Shown: positions 33,887-43,675 of the stretch, one piece after another | Layout of the letters: each line of letters starts with the position of its first letter | Numbering within the stretch: position 1 is the first letter of the stretch | NCBI GenBank assembly: GCA_008330645.1 | Contig: VLTN01000028.1 | Coordinates: 1-64,000 of the forward strand | DNA: 64,000 nucleotides | From: Cafeteria roenbergensis | Taxonomy: Eukaryota; Sar; Bigyra; Bicosoecida; Cafeteriaceae | Reading direction: 5' to 3' | Notes under the pieces: generated by a model | Told to the model about the DNA's origin: nothing | What the model saw: only the letters and a program-made list of their open reading frames with translations | The model's database searches: none | Made by a program: the position numbers and the translations under genes

Positions 33887-33967
33887 TTCGCCGTCGGCGA
33901 GAACCAATCGCCGACGCTGGCGCTGCCGCACTGCACCGCGCCCGCAGCGCAAGGCTGCTGCGCTTGA

Positions 33968-34376
33968 GGTGGTGACTCGAGCCTGAAGCGCCAACGAGCG
34001 CCAAGGGGCAAGCACTTGCGCTGCATTAGCACGCGCCGCGCGCCCCCCACACACCAGATTTCCTCATTGCCACGTGCGTGTCACGACGACAGCGAGCCAC
34101 TGCAGCGGGTGGCGCGATCGCCCTGCACGTTTGCGTCTGTTGTTGGAAGTGCTCGGGCCGAAACCTGGCAATCGCAAATCGCGCTGGAATGATGCAGTCA
34201 ATGCCTTGGCCACGCAAATGCAAACGGGCACGCGCGCAAGTCGCGTGGCATGCATCCCTGCAGCCGCGAGTGGCGCGCACTGGTCGGACTCGGTTTCTGA
34301 TTGCCGAGCCCGCCCAGCCGCGCAGCGCAGGCGCGGCGCAGGCGCAGGCGCAGGCGCGATAGCGCCGGCTCCCCGC
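33968..34376. other. Convergent intergenic region between CBM9-like and TBC genes
   Basis: Holds two 3' ends. A GCGCAGGC-type run occurs around 34320-34355. No gene was seen on either strand. Confidence 0.6.
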
Positions 34377-35938
34377 TCAGCCGCGCAAGGGAGACGGGGC
34401 GGCCGGAGATCCACCGGCCGCACCAGCGGGTGAGGCGAGCGCGGACCGCCTGCGCGGGGCGTTGCGCCGCAGAAAGGCGGCAGCGCCAGCGGGGGCCGGG
34501 CTGCCCCCTGCGGGCGATGCGGCCGCGCTCCTGCTTGCCTCCCCTGCCTCTGCGGGCGTGCGGCGCGCCTGGCGCTTCGGGCTCGACGCAGCTCCGTCGG
34601 CCAGCGGCGACCCAAGCGCCCCGAGCGGGGTCCGGCCGGCACGGGCCGCGCGCCGGCCGGCGCCAGGCGAGGCGATCGCAGGTGCCGGGCTCGTGACAGG
34701 GGCAGCCTCGGGCCGGCCTCCGGCCGCTTGCGCCTGCGGGTCCGACCGGAGCGGCGCTCCAGTCGACACGTCGCTGCTGGTGGAAGCGCGGCGCGCACTG
34801 GCAGCCGTCCTCACCGGCGGGGACAGCAGCTGCAGCGGCACGCCAGGGGAGGACGAGGGCTCGCGGCGTCCTCTCGCGGCGCTGGCGCGCGGCGGCCCGT
34901 TCCACGACTGCAGCTGGCGGGGCCGTGCGCCCGGCGATGCAGAGGGCTGGTCCGTGCCTTCGCCGTCGGGGGCGGCGGAAGCGGCGGCGGCGGGAGCGGT
35001 GGGCGGGGCGACCGTGTCCCTGGCACCAGCTCTGCCGCCCGGCCTTGGGCTGGCCTCCGCGTCGCGGGGTGGCGACGCGTCCCGGCGGGAGCCGCGCGTG
35101 AGCGCTGCCCACAGACGAACCGGGGTGGCTAGCAGGGAGCCGCTTCTGCTGTGCGACCTGCCGCCGCCGGCACTGGCGCCAGCCCCGGGCGCGACCGCGG
35201 GGGATCCAACGGTCCGCCTGCCGCCGCTGCGGCCGCTGGCGAGGGCCCGCGCCGTCGCGGTCTCGTTCCGCAGCGCCGGGCGGGCGGGGCCGCTGCTGGC
35301 GCCGTCGCCTGCCTGCGGCTGGACCGGTGAGAGGGCCGGAGCGCAGAGCATGGCGAAGGGGGACGACGACGGCGACAGCGCCGCCGCAGCAGCGAGGGCC
35401 GCGGCGGTGGGGGACGACGCCCACGCCTCCGAGGAGGCGGAGGACGAGGCACCGCGCGGAGCCGCGCGCTCGGAGCGCCCGTCGGCGCACGACGGGACCT
35501 TGGTGCCGAATGCCCACAGGCCCGAGAGGGCTTCGAGAGCAGGCCCGTCAAGCCACGTGGCGGCGGCCTCCGCGCGCGCGAGGGGGTGCGACGCCTCCGG
35601 GGACCGCAGCGGGTCGATGGTGTGCCGCTGCCGGCGCCGCTGGCGCCCCTGCCGCGCACCGGCGGCGCCAGTGGGCGTGGCGGCAGCGGCGCCAGTGGGC
35701 GTGGCGGCAGCGGCGCCAGTGGGCGTGGCGGCAGCGGCGCCAGTGGGCGTGGCGGCAGCGGCACGGGCAGCCTGCCGAGCGAGGGGCCGGGAGGCTGGGC
35801 TGAGCAGCTGCGCCGGACCGGCAGCTGCGGGGCGCGGGCTTGCAAGCAGAGCCGCGGCGGCAGCTGCCACTGCCGCAGTGGCTGCCGCTGCGGTCGCCGC
35901 TGCGGTAGCCGTTGCGGCAGCAGTTGCGGCCGCCTCGA

Positions 35939-35986
<48 letters not shown>

Positions 35987-37643
35987 TTTCGGCTGAGGGG
36001 GTGGCCGGCTCGCCCGTCAGCGGTGCCGCGGGGCTCGATGTCCACGTGTCCATCGGACAGGGCGAGCCTGCCGTTGAGCCTGCGATCGACGAGCGGGGCG
36101 GCGTCGCCGCCGCGAGCGGCGCAGAGCCAAGGCGCGACGCCGAGCCATGCGCCGGGCGGGCTGGCGGCGGCGTGGCAGCAGGCGCTGGCGCGGGCGCTGG
36201 CGCGGGTGCAGGCGAGCGCTGTTCTGAGCGACTGCGCTTGCCCGGGGAGGGCGAGGGGGTGGCCGCAGCAGCAGGGACGACCAGCCGGGCCGGCGAGGAG
36301 ACAGGCACGGCGGCCGCTAGTGCGGCCTTTTCCCATTCTGCCCGGAACTCCGCTGGCGTGAGGCGGCAGGGCGCCTTGAGGGCGTGCTCCAGCACGGAGC
36401 CTGACGCCGGCGTGAGATCCTGCAGGACCATCGCCACGGCCTGAAACCGTTGCGCCTCGCCCAGCTGGACGGCGCGCGCCAGCCCGTTGGCGCAAGCCCG
36501 CAGCACCCCGCAGCAGATTTGCACGCCCAGCCTGAGGGCGCTGGATGCGAAGTCGACGTCGCTGCGGCCAGCGGCGGCGAGCAGCGTGGCGTCCCAGCAG
36601 CGGGCGGCGTCGGCCAGCGGCATGGCACTGACGAACCCCGACAGCAGCACGCGGGGCACCACCAGCGAGAGGCCGAGACCGCACTCGTCCAGCGCGGTGG
36701 CCGCGCGGGGCACGCGCGCACGGAGCACGGACTCGGCAGCCTGCATGGCCACCCGGCAGCCGCTCAGCGTGGGCTCGAACAGCCCCGGCCACACCCTCGT
36801 GGTGACGGCGTGCAGCACCCAGGCGCACCGCTCCTCCGCCTCTGCGCGGTCCCGCACCAGAGCCACAGCAGCAGCAGCCTCCGCCGCTTCAGACGCCTCG
36901 GACGCTTCGGACGCTTCAGACGCCTCGGACGCTTCGGGCGCTTCGGACGCTTCGGACGCTTCGGGCGCTCCCACCGCCGCCTCCGACGCCGCCTCCTCCG
37001 CGACAGCGCCGCCCGCGGCACCGGCTTGGCCTGCCCCCTGCTTCGCCTTGCGTGCCAGCTCGTGCACCACCAGCAGCAGGCCGCCAATGTAGTTGAGCCC
37101 TTGCACGTAGCCCACGCGGGGGTTGAGGATGCAGGTTGCGCGGAGCACGCGCCGCAAGCCGGCGGCCAGGCTGCCCCTGCCAGCGCACTCGGCGCCGGAC
37201 TCGTCGGCGGCCGCGCCGGCGTCCAGGGCCCCGCGCTCGCACCCCCCCGACTGTGGACAGGCGAAGAACTCGGCGTGCTCCGCAAAAGTCCGAATCACGT
37301 CCACCTCGACCTGTCGCGACAGGCGGGGCCCGATGAAGCCGCCGCGCGACCCGGCGTCCAGAGCGCGCCGATACACACCCTCGCCCGCTGCGTCCCGCAG
37401 ACGGCGGGCTCCGGACAGCTCGTACCACGCGTCCGCCCTCGAGCACGCCGGCAGGCCGAACACCGCGGCCAGGCGGCGCACACGCGGTCGCAGCACCGGC
37501 TCGCCAAGGGCCTCCCACGAGGACGTCCCGCACGGGGTCAGCCCTCCCCACACGGCGTCGTCGGCGCCGACTGCCAGCTGCTCTGCGAGGCCACTCATGG
37601 TCGCCGCGGCTGCCCACGGCGTGCGCTGCGGCAAGCTCAGCAT
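34377..37643 (-). CDS. TBC-domain Rab GTPase-activating protein, 1,088 aa, with long disordered tail
   Basis: TBC domains speed GTP hydrolysis on Rab GTPases in membrane traffic. The N-terminal 60 residues are followed by DAWYELSGARRLR and QVEVDVIRTFAEH (Asp115, Arg118), the arginine-finger motif, and by RVGYVQGLNYIGG (Gln181), the glutamine finger. Both catalytic fingers are present, so it should be active. The second half of the domain is interrupted by an Ala-Ser-Glu repeat (SEASEASEA, coded near 36.9 kb). About 600 residues of Ala/Pro/Ser-rich sequence follow, with ATPTGAAA and Asp-Ala repeats. The start at 37643 (MLSLPQRTPW) is the first Met before the domain and leaves 118 bp to the divergent p24 gene; Met16 is an alternative. 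The open frame extends further upstream but would run into p24 coding sequence. Confidence 0.85.
35664..35759. repeat. 24-bp tandem repeat, four copies, in the TBC gene
   Basis: Four copies of GGCGCCAGTGGGCGTGGCGGC plus AGC follow each other. On the minus strand they code ATPTGAAA four times. Confidence 0.95.
35938..35986. repeat. GTCGGC hexamer run coding Asp-Ala repeat in the TBC gene
   Basis: About eight consecutive GTCGGC units give (Asp-Ala)n on the minus strand. It is a strongly acidic patch in an otherwise neutral disordered tail. Confidence 0.95.
36889..36972. repeat. 9-bp GACGCTTCG-type run coding Ser-Glu-Ala repeat inside the TBC domain
   Basis: Nine-base units (GACGCTTCG, GACGCCTCG, GGCGCTTCG) repeat about nine times and code SEA repeats on the minus strand. 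They interrupt the TBC domain after the YVQG motif, so they are probably a surface loop. Confidence 0.9.
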
Positions 37644-37761
37644 CCGGCAAACGGACGCGAACGCCCGGCAGAGCCAGGCCCGGCGACGATCGACACCTTG
37701 GCCGCCGGGGCAGCAACCGGCGCGCACGCGTCTGCCTTCGGGAGGGCTCGGGACGGCGAAA
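37644..37761. promoter_or_regulatory. Short divergent promoter between TBC and p24 genes
   Basis: Only 118 bp separate the two inferred start codons, so both transcripts must start within or very close to this interval. No TATA box is evident. Confidence 0.55.
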
Positions 37762-38553
37762 ATGGCCAGGGCCGCGACCGCCCTGCTCGCGGCGGCTGCT
37801 CTGTTCGCCGTCAGTCGCGTCGCGGCGCTTGAGATGAAGGTGGACGCCGCGGTCAAGGAGTGCCTGTTCGAGGAGGTGTCGAGGGGCAACAAGCTGACGG
37901 GCTCGTTCGAGGTTCTCTCGGGGGGCATGCACGATATTGATGCCACTGTGAGCCCGCCATACCCGCTGCGCGGCTCGTGGCGCGGGCGTGGGCGCTCTGC
38001 GAGGCCCGCAGGCGCAGCCACGGGGCGGCTCGTGCTGGCATTGGCTTGCTGGCAGGGCAGCCGCCCAAAACCTCCCTCGCGCGCCCCACAGCATTCCCCG
38101 TTCCCCTGTGCGCGCTCCCCGGCCTTGCAGATCCGCGGCCCCAACGACCAGGAGATGTGGGCGGTGCGCCAGCGGTCCCAGGCGCACTTCCACGTCGTGG
38201 CCGCTCAGGACGGCTTGCACAGCATCTGCTTCGAGAACAGGCTCTCATCGCGGGCGGTCAAGACCGTGGCCTTTTCCATTCACGTGGGCGACGACGTGTT
38301 CAAGGAGCTTGCCCAGCACGAGCACCTGACCCCGCTGGAGCAGGAGATCTCCCAGCTGGCCGACAACCTGCAGACCGTGGTGGACGAGCAGCACTACTAC
38401 TGGAGCCGCGAGCGGCGCCACAGGGACACCAGCGAGTCCACCAACGCGCGCGTGCTGTGGTTCAGCGTGGCCGAGACCCTCGTGATCCTGGCCATGGCCG
38501 GCTGGCAGTTCTGGTCCCTCAGGGCGTTCATCAGCAAGACGCTCACCTTCTGA
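37762..38553 (+). CDS. p24/emp24 family (GOLD domain) ER-Golgi cargo receptor, 202 aa
   Basis: p24 proteins are small type I membrane proteins of COPI/COPII vesicles. Exon 1 is 37762-37947, intron 37948-38130 (183 nt, GTGAGC...CCTTGCAG), exon 2 38131-38553; the phase-0 join gives HDIDATIRGPNDQEMW. A signal peptide (MARAATALLAAAALFAVSRV) is followed by the GOLD domain with KECLFEEV, GSFEVLSGG and a paired Cys in HSICFEN. A coiled stretch (LTPLEQEISQLADNLQ), one transmembrane helix (WFSVAETLVILAMAGWQFW) and a short tail SKTLTF follow. The order and length are those of the family. The tail has a terminal Phe but no dilysine pair. The intron has no in-frame stop, so an unspliced reading stays open. 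Confidence 0.93.
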   Translation: MARAATALLAAAALFAVSRVAALEMKVDAAVKECLFEEVSRGNKLTGSFEVLSGGMHDIDATVSPPYPLRGSWRGRGRSARPAGAATGRLVLALACWQGSRPKPPSRAPQHSPFPCARSPALQIRGPNDQEMWAVRQRSQAHFHVVAAQDGLHSICFENRLSSRAVKTVAFSIHVGDDVFKELAQHEHLTPLEQEISQLADNLQTVVDEQHYYWSRERRHRDTSESTNARVLWFSVAETLVILAMAGWQFWSLRAFISKTLTF

Positions 38554-39380
38554 CCGTCGCGCTCCCGAGGAACGGAGTGCCCGGCTGCCCGCAACCCGCC
38601 CGAGGCGGCCAGGGCGGGAGCCGCGCTCCCAGGGCGCTCTTCTTTGCCGGGAGCGGCAGTCGTGTCTGGGGTACGATGGCCCCAGGGCGGTCGCGCCCGA
38701 GCACGCCCCACCGGCCGGCCGGGAGGGTGAGCAAAGCGAGCGAACGAGTTGAGTGAGCGCCCGCGCAGCTTGTCATGTCCACCGCCAGCCCACCCCTCTT
38801 GTGATTGGTGGGGAGGTGGGGGGCGGGGCTAGCTGGCAGGCGGGGCGGTGGAGAGGGCACGCCGGCAGGTTTGTCTTGGGGCGCCGCACCCAGCGGCAAA
38901 TTCGCGCGACATGTGCCTGTGCCGCCGGAAAGCAGCAGCCAAAGGGTGTGCAGCAGTGCGCTGCCCTTGGCCAGCGCCAGGAGCGCAGCGCCCTCACTCG
39001 GGCAAACGCGACACACGCTCAATGGTCCGCTGTCCGTTGCCGCACGCAGCTGGCCCAAGCGCTCGGCCGGCGCGAGCCTGGCACGGTGCGTAGGTGGGCA
39101 CCGGAGGGCGGTTGCGGCGAATGACAGGTTGGGGGTGGGACAGGCTTGGTGCGTCGCGGCGCCATCACGAATCGCCGTTTCGGGCAGGAGCAGCACACGC
39201 AGCCGGCAACGCAACGATGCGGGACACGCGGCCGCAACCAGCCGCGCAGCAGGCAGCCCCAGCTCCGCCCAGCGCGCCCGCACACACGCACATGCACACA
39301 CGCACACGCACACCCTTCCGCCGGCTTCGCCAGCGGGAGCGGCCTCGGCGGCGCAAAGGGCAGAGCTGTTGCTGCGGAGC
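38554..39380. other. Convergent intergenic region with CA/CG microsatellite
   Basis: This 827-bp stretch lies between the 3' ends of p24 and the EF-hand-like gene. It contains an ACACACGCACATGCACAC-type run (about 39281-39314). No gene family was recognised. Confidence 0.6.
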
Positions 39381-42300
39381 TCAGGGCGACTCGCCCGAGT
39401 CCACCATGGCGAGGAAGGGCCGCCAGGCAACCATGCCCTTGGCGTCGAGCGAGGCAAAGGCGGCGGCGAGGAGGTCCATGTCCTTGGGCGGGAGGGTCCG
39501 GAACTCGCTGGCCAGCACGGACTTGAAGCGGCAGGCGGGCAGGGTGCCGCGGCGCTGCCTGTCAAAGTCCATCAGCTTGCTCTTGAGGTCCACGCGGCGC
39601 TGGCGCATGGCCCGGGCGACCTCTGCGATGGCCCCCGAGGCGGCCTCCACGGCGCTGCTGTCGGCGACGTCGCCGTCGGCGAGGCGGCGGGTGGGCCCGT
39701 GCGACGTCAGCGTCGCCAGCGGGTCCTTCTCCAGCCCGGCGGCCTGCCTGCCGCCGCCCTCCACGGCCTCCACCAGGTCCCTCCAGTCCACCATGGCGGC
39801 GTCCGCGTCGCAGCGGAAGCCGGCCTCTAGCGCTGCGAGGGTCTGCGGCCCCAGGTCCGACAGCCCCGCCGTCGCCAGGGCGGCGCGCATCTTGACGGCC
39901 GACACCGTGCCGTGGTTGAGGCGGTCGTGGGCGGCGAAGTGCTCCTTGAGGGAGAGAAGGCGCGCGGCGCAGCGGCGCCGCACCTCCTCCAGCGCGCGCT
40001 GCAGGCCCGCCTCCGTCCGGCCCTGCTGCCGCCCCGTGGCCGCCGCCGCCTCGAGCGTGAGGCCCAGCGGCGGGCCGGCCGCCCCGCCGGCGTGCGCGGA
40101 GGTCCCGGCGCCGCTGGCGGGCGCATGCCCCGCCGCCTCCACCGCGCCGGCCTTGGTGAGCATGGCGCCGGGGGGCGGCAGCGCGGCCACCACCGCCTCG
40201 GGCGCCTCCAGCGCGGCCGCCAGCCAGGCCCAGGAGAAGTCGGAGCGGCCGTCCGAGCCCCTGGAGGCGAAGGCCGTGCAGGCGAGCTCGAGGGCGCGGC
40301 CGGAGAGCGGGAGGCCGAGGGTGGACACGCATCGCCGGGCCTGCGGCTCGGGGAGGAGGCCCCGGTGGTGCTTGTCATACCCCAGGAAGAAGGGCGCCAC
40401 GTCCACGCGCCGGGTGGAGGCCCAGCGGCCCGCGGCGGCCATGGCGGCGGCCAGCTCACGCGCCTGGGCGGGCGAGAGGCGTTCTCCCGCCCCGCCCGAG
40501 GCGGCGGCGCTGGCGGCGAGCATCGCGGCGGGCGTGGCGAGCGCGCCGGCGCCGCGGGTGAACCGGCCGAGGGTGGCGCTGGCGTCCTCAGCGGGCGGGC
40601 GCACGCCCAGCTCCGCCTCGCGCCCCTGCAGCGTGGCGGTCGACAGCAGCGCGTCGGCGCGCAGAGCCGCCACGTCGGCGTCCGGCATCGCCTCGAGCCC
40701 GCGCGGGCCGAAGGCAGCCTCCACGTCCCCCTCCAGCGCCCGCCAGTCGAGGAGAGGCCGGCCCGCGGCGTCGAGCCCCGCCCCGGGGGCGGGGTATGCC
40801 TTGACGAGCGACGCCTCGTCGCCTGCGCGCACCTGGAACCCGGCCGCAGAGAGCGCCGCCACCGCCACCGCGGCCGACACCGCGCCGCGCCGCAGCGGGT
40901 CCGCGTCCCGCAGAAACTCCCCCACGCGCACGTTGTCCCGCACGGCCCACTGCTTCAGCCGCGCCAGCAGCAGCCGGGCGTCGGAGGGCGCCGTGCCCGC
41001 CGCCGCCAGCCGCGCCTGCCGCCTGGCGCCCTCCGCCTGCGCCCGGCCCCGCGCCTCCGCCTGCCGCTGCCGCGTGGCGTCCTCCATGACCGCGTCGTCC
41101 ACCGCGTCGCGGAACGCCCGCCAGTTCACTCTCGACTCGCGCGTCGTCCCCGCCCCCTGGAACGCCGCCAGCAGCGCCGCGACCTCGTCCTTCCGCTCCG
41201 GAAGCAGCCCCAGCGTGCGCAGCGCGCGGAGGAACTGCGACGCCGTCACGTGCTCCTCGTGCGTGCGGTCGTAGTCCTTGAACACGCCCACCAGCTCCAC
41301 GCGCCGCTGCTGCACCCTCACGCGAATCGCCCGCAGCGCGCGGTCCAGCGCCTCCTCCTCCTCGGCCGACAGCTGCGGCGCGGGGCGCGCGGCCTCCGCA
41401 AAGACGCTCCCCGCCGTCACGCCAGGCAGCGTCCGCAGCCCGGCGGCGGCGCCGTAGGCAGGCGGCTCGGCGGTGGGGTCCTTGGCCGCGCCGGGCGCCG
41501 CCCCGAACGCCAGCTCCACGCGGTCGCACACCGTCGCGTAGTCCACCCTCGGCTCAGCCGACGCGCTGACGCGGTCGTCGGGGAAGGCCCTGCCCAGCGC
41601 CTCGATGGCCGCCGCGGAGACGCCGGCGAAAGGCAGCGCCGCGATGGCGCGGACGAACTGCGCCAGCGTGACGGAGCCGCGGTGCAGAGGATCAAAGTCG
41701 ACGAAGCCGTCCCGGAGACGCACGCGGCGCTCCAGCGCCTGCCGGCGCACGGCGGCGAGCGCGGCGGCGGCGGCCGGGGGCAGCTCCTCCGCCTCCTTGG
41801 ACTCGGTGCCCGACGCCGAGCCGGTGCCGCCTCCGCCGCCTCCCCCGCCGCCGCCAGTGCGGCGCGCGCCGGAGAGGCGCAGGCCCGGGTGGGGCGCGGC
41901 CGGGCCCTGCCCAGGCGCGGTGGCGTGGAACGACCCGGCGCCGGCGCCCCGAGGCGCGGCAGAGCCGCTGCCGTCGTCCGCGTCGCCCGCCTCTGCGTGC
42001 ACCGCTGCCGCGAGGTCGCGCGCCGACACCCGCGCCGAGGAGGACCCGGCGTCCCACGTGAAGGCGCGGGTCAGGGCAGCGCGGTCCGCCGCCGTTGTGG
42101 CCGGCAGAGCCGCCGAGAGCGCTCGGTCCAGCTGCGAGGGCGTGACCACCCCCTTGCCGCTGTGGTCGAACTGCCGGAGGAACGAGGGGAGGTGGACGCT
42201 GCGGGCGCGGGCGACGGCGGCGATGCGCTGCAGAGCCGCGTGCGCGTCACGGCTCTGCTGCGGTGAGAGGTCGGGGGCAGCGCCCTTCATGGTGCCGGAG

Positions 42301-42632
42301 GCGCGCACCGAGGCGTCCAGGCGGCCGGTGCTGGTGCTGTCAAAGTCGGGGCGGGCCTCGAGGGCGGGCGGCTCGCCGAGTGCCCTGGCGACATCGGCGA
42401 GGAAGTCCAGGTAGAGGAGGGTGCCGTCCGGGGCGGCCCACGGCTTGAGGGCGGCAGCCATGCCGGGCGGGACCTCCATTCCCGCCGAGGCCAGCGCCCG
42501 CACGGCCTGCTCCATGGTGACCCGGCGGCGGCGCAGGGGGTCGAACGGCTCGAAAAAGGGCGCGAACCGCACTCGGTGGCGCACCACGTGCGACCCCACC
42601 AGGGCGGCGGCATCCAGCGACGAGGATGCCAT
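39381..42632 (-). CDS. EF-hand-like repeat protein, 1,083 aa, with eight degenerate motifs
   Basis: A helix-loop-helix unit recurs about eight times: an Arg-rich helix, a loop, and a helix with an RAL-like end. Loops include PFDPLRRRRVT (near residue 30), QFDHSGKGVVT (156), DFDPLHRGSVT (312), DYDRTHEEHVT (452), DADPLRRGAVS (573), GYDKHHRGLLP (752), AHDRLNHGTVS (902) and DFDRQRRGTLP (1024). The form D-x-D-x-x-x-x-G-x-V/L-T is EF-hand-like, but the 12th-position Glu is absent, so calcium binding is doubtful. Units alternate with Ala/Gly-rich linkers, including a Gly run near residue 270. Similar arrays occur in flagellar and other cytoskeletal EF-hand proteins; this is inference. The ATG at 42632 (MASSSLDAAAL) is chosen because the unit pattern begins there; the frame is open further upstream without similarity. 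Confidence 0.7.
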   Translation of the reverse strand: MASSSLDAAALVGSHVVRHRVRFAPFFEPFDPLRRRRVTMEQAVRALASAGMEVPPGMAAALKPWAAPDGTLLYLDFLADVARALGEPPALEARPDFDSTSTGRLDASVRASGTMKGAAPDLSPQQSRDAHAALQRIAAVARARSVHLPSFLRQFDHSGKGVVTPSQLDRALSAALPATTAADRAALTRAFTWDAGSSSARVSARDLAAAVHAEAGDADDGSGSAAPRGAGAGSFHATAPGQGPAAPHPGLRLSGARRTGGGGGGGGGGTGSASGTESKEAEELPPAAAAALAAVRRQALERRVRLRDGFVDFDPLHRGSVTLAQFVRAIAALPFAGVSAAAIEALGRAFPDDRVSASAEPRVDYATVCDRVELAFGAAPGAAKDPTAEPPAYGAAAGLRTLPGVTAGSVFAEAARPAPQLSAEEEEALDRALRAIRVRVQQRRVELVGVFKDYDRTHEEHVTASQFLRALRTLGLLPERKDEVAALLAAFQGAGTTRESRVNWRAFRDAVDDAVMEDATRQRQAEARGRAQAEGARRQARLAAAGTAPSDARLLLARLKQWAVRDNVRVGEFLRDADPLRRGAVSAAVAVAALSAAGFQVRAGDEASLVKAYPAPGAGLDAAGRPLLDWRALEGDVEAAFGPRGLEAMPDADVAALRADALLSTATLQGREAELGVRPPAEDASATLGRFTRGAGALATPAAMLAASAAASGGAGERLSPAQARELAAAMAAAGRWASTRRVDVAPFFLGYDKHHRGLLPEPQARRCVSTLGLPLSGRALELACTAFASRGSDGRSDFSWAWLAAALEAPEAVVAALPPPGAMLTKAGAVEAAGHAPASGAGTSAHAGGAAGPPLGLTLEAAAATGRQQGRTEAGLQRALEEVRRRCAARLLSLKEHFAAHDRLNHGTVSAVKMRAALATAGLSDLGPQTLAALEAGFRCDADAAMVDWRDLVEAVEGGGRQAAGLEKDPLATLTSHGPTRRLADGDVADSSAVEAASGAIAEVARAMRQRRVDLKSKLMDFDRQRRGTLPACRFKSVLASEFRTLPPKDMDLLAAAFASLDAKGMVAWRPFLAMVDSGESP

Positions 42633-43675
42633 ATCCTGCGGGGACACGGGGGCCGGCGCGCGGGTCGTGGCGGACGTTGGGAGGCAGGTCGCTGCCGGCT
42701 GCTGTCGTGCGGCAAGCGCTGGCCGGCGCCTGACGCGACCGACGGCGCTTCCCCCGGCGGCACCGGGAGCCCGCACCGCACGGGGAACGGACATGGCATC
42801 CAGAGGAATCGTTGCAGTGGAATCTGCCGCCCCCCCCCCACGAGCACTGCTGCGGAGCGGACAGCGCGGGCTCCGCGCTTGCGGCGCTGCTCGCCCCGCT
42901 GCGTGCCCAGAGCTCGCCCAAGGGGACCCCCGCAAGGGCAGGCAGACGGCACTAGCGCACGCCTGCCTTGGCTGTGCCGGAAACTGTGTGGCAAAGCGCT
43001 GTCTGGTGTCCAGAACAGGTGCCGGGGGAGCCAGATGGGCGGCAGCCAACGAGCAAGTCTCGCCGGCAAAAGCCTTCCCAGCCCGGAGGCGCGTCGACGG
43101 TGGCGTGCACCCACCCAGCACGACAGCTTGCGCGCAAGAAGCCAGCGCAAGCCGCCCGCCGGCGGCACCCGAGTCGGCTGCCGTGCGAGCCGCCGCCTGG
43201 TGCTCGGGGAGATGGCCCAACCGCTCGAGGCGGTCGTCAAGGCCCGGCGCGGCAACAGCGGAACCATTGCACGAGACCGGGTGGGGGGCGCTGGGCAGGG
43301 GGGCATCCTTGTCCTCGCGGACGGGGCTCACGTAGCTCGCGACGGCGATGGGCCGAGGCTGGGCCCTTGCGTGCGAATGTACACGCTTGCGCGCTCTGCG
43401 GGAGCGCCACTGTGGCGCCACCGGCTCTGCCGCGACCCCGCGACGGCGACGGGGGGCGGCCGAAGGCGCCACCAGCCAGGCCCAGGCCCGGGCAGGCTTG
43501 GTGTGCTGCCCATAGAAGCTCGGCTAGGGAGGCTTGAGGGGAGCCCCGGAAATCAGGGCGGGAGCGCAGGCCAATTCACCGGCGCCGGAATCGCGGGACT
43601 GCAACCCGCTGCGCTGCGCTGCGGCCCCGCCACTGCCGACCCTCGAAGCGGGGCCCGGCCCAGGGTTGTGCTGGC
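42633..43675. other. Divergent intergenic region between EF-hand-like and aprataxin genes
   Basis: About 1 kb between two start codons on opposite strands. Frames are open by chance because of GC content, but no domain or repeat was recognised. Undetected 5' exons of either gene remain possible. Confidence 0.55.

Noticed and set aside
34462-36444. Long plus-strand open frame (660 codons) antisense to the TBC gene
   Set aside because: It has no domain and mirrors the repeats of the minus-strand gene. Antisense frames stay open in GC-rich coding DNA.
37644-38144. Upstream extension of the TBC frame
   Set aside because: It would overlap the p24 gene's first exon and intron on the other strand and has no similarity to TBC proteins.
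39912-42266. 784-codon plus-strand frame antisense to the EF-hand-like gene
   Set aside because: Composition is dominated by Arg/Gly/Ala with no motif; the minus strand has eight related repeat units.
42633-43472. Upstream extension of the EF-hand-like frame
   Set aside because: No repeat unit or motif; GC-driven open frame.
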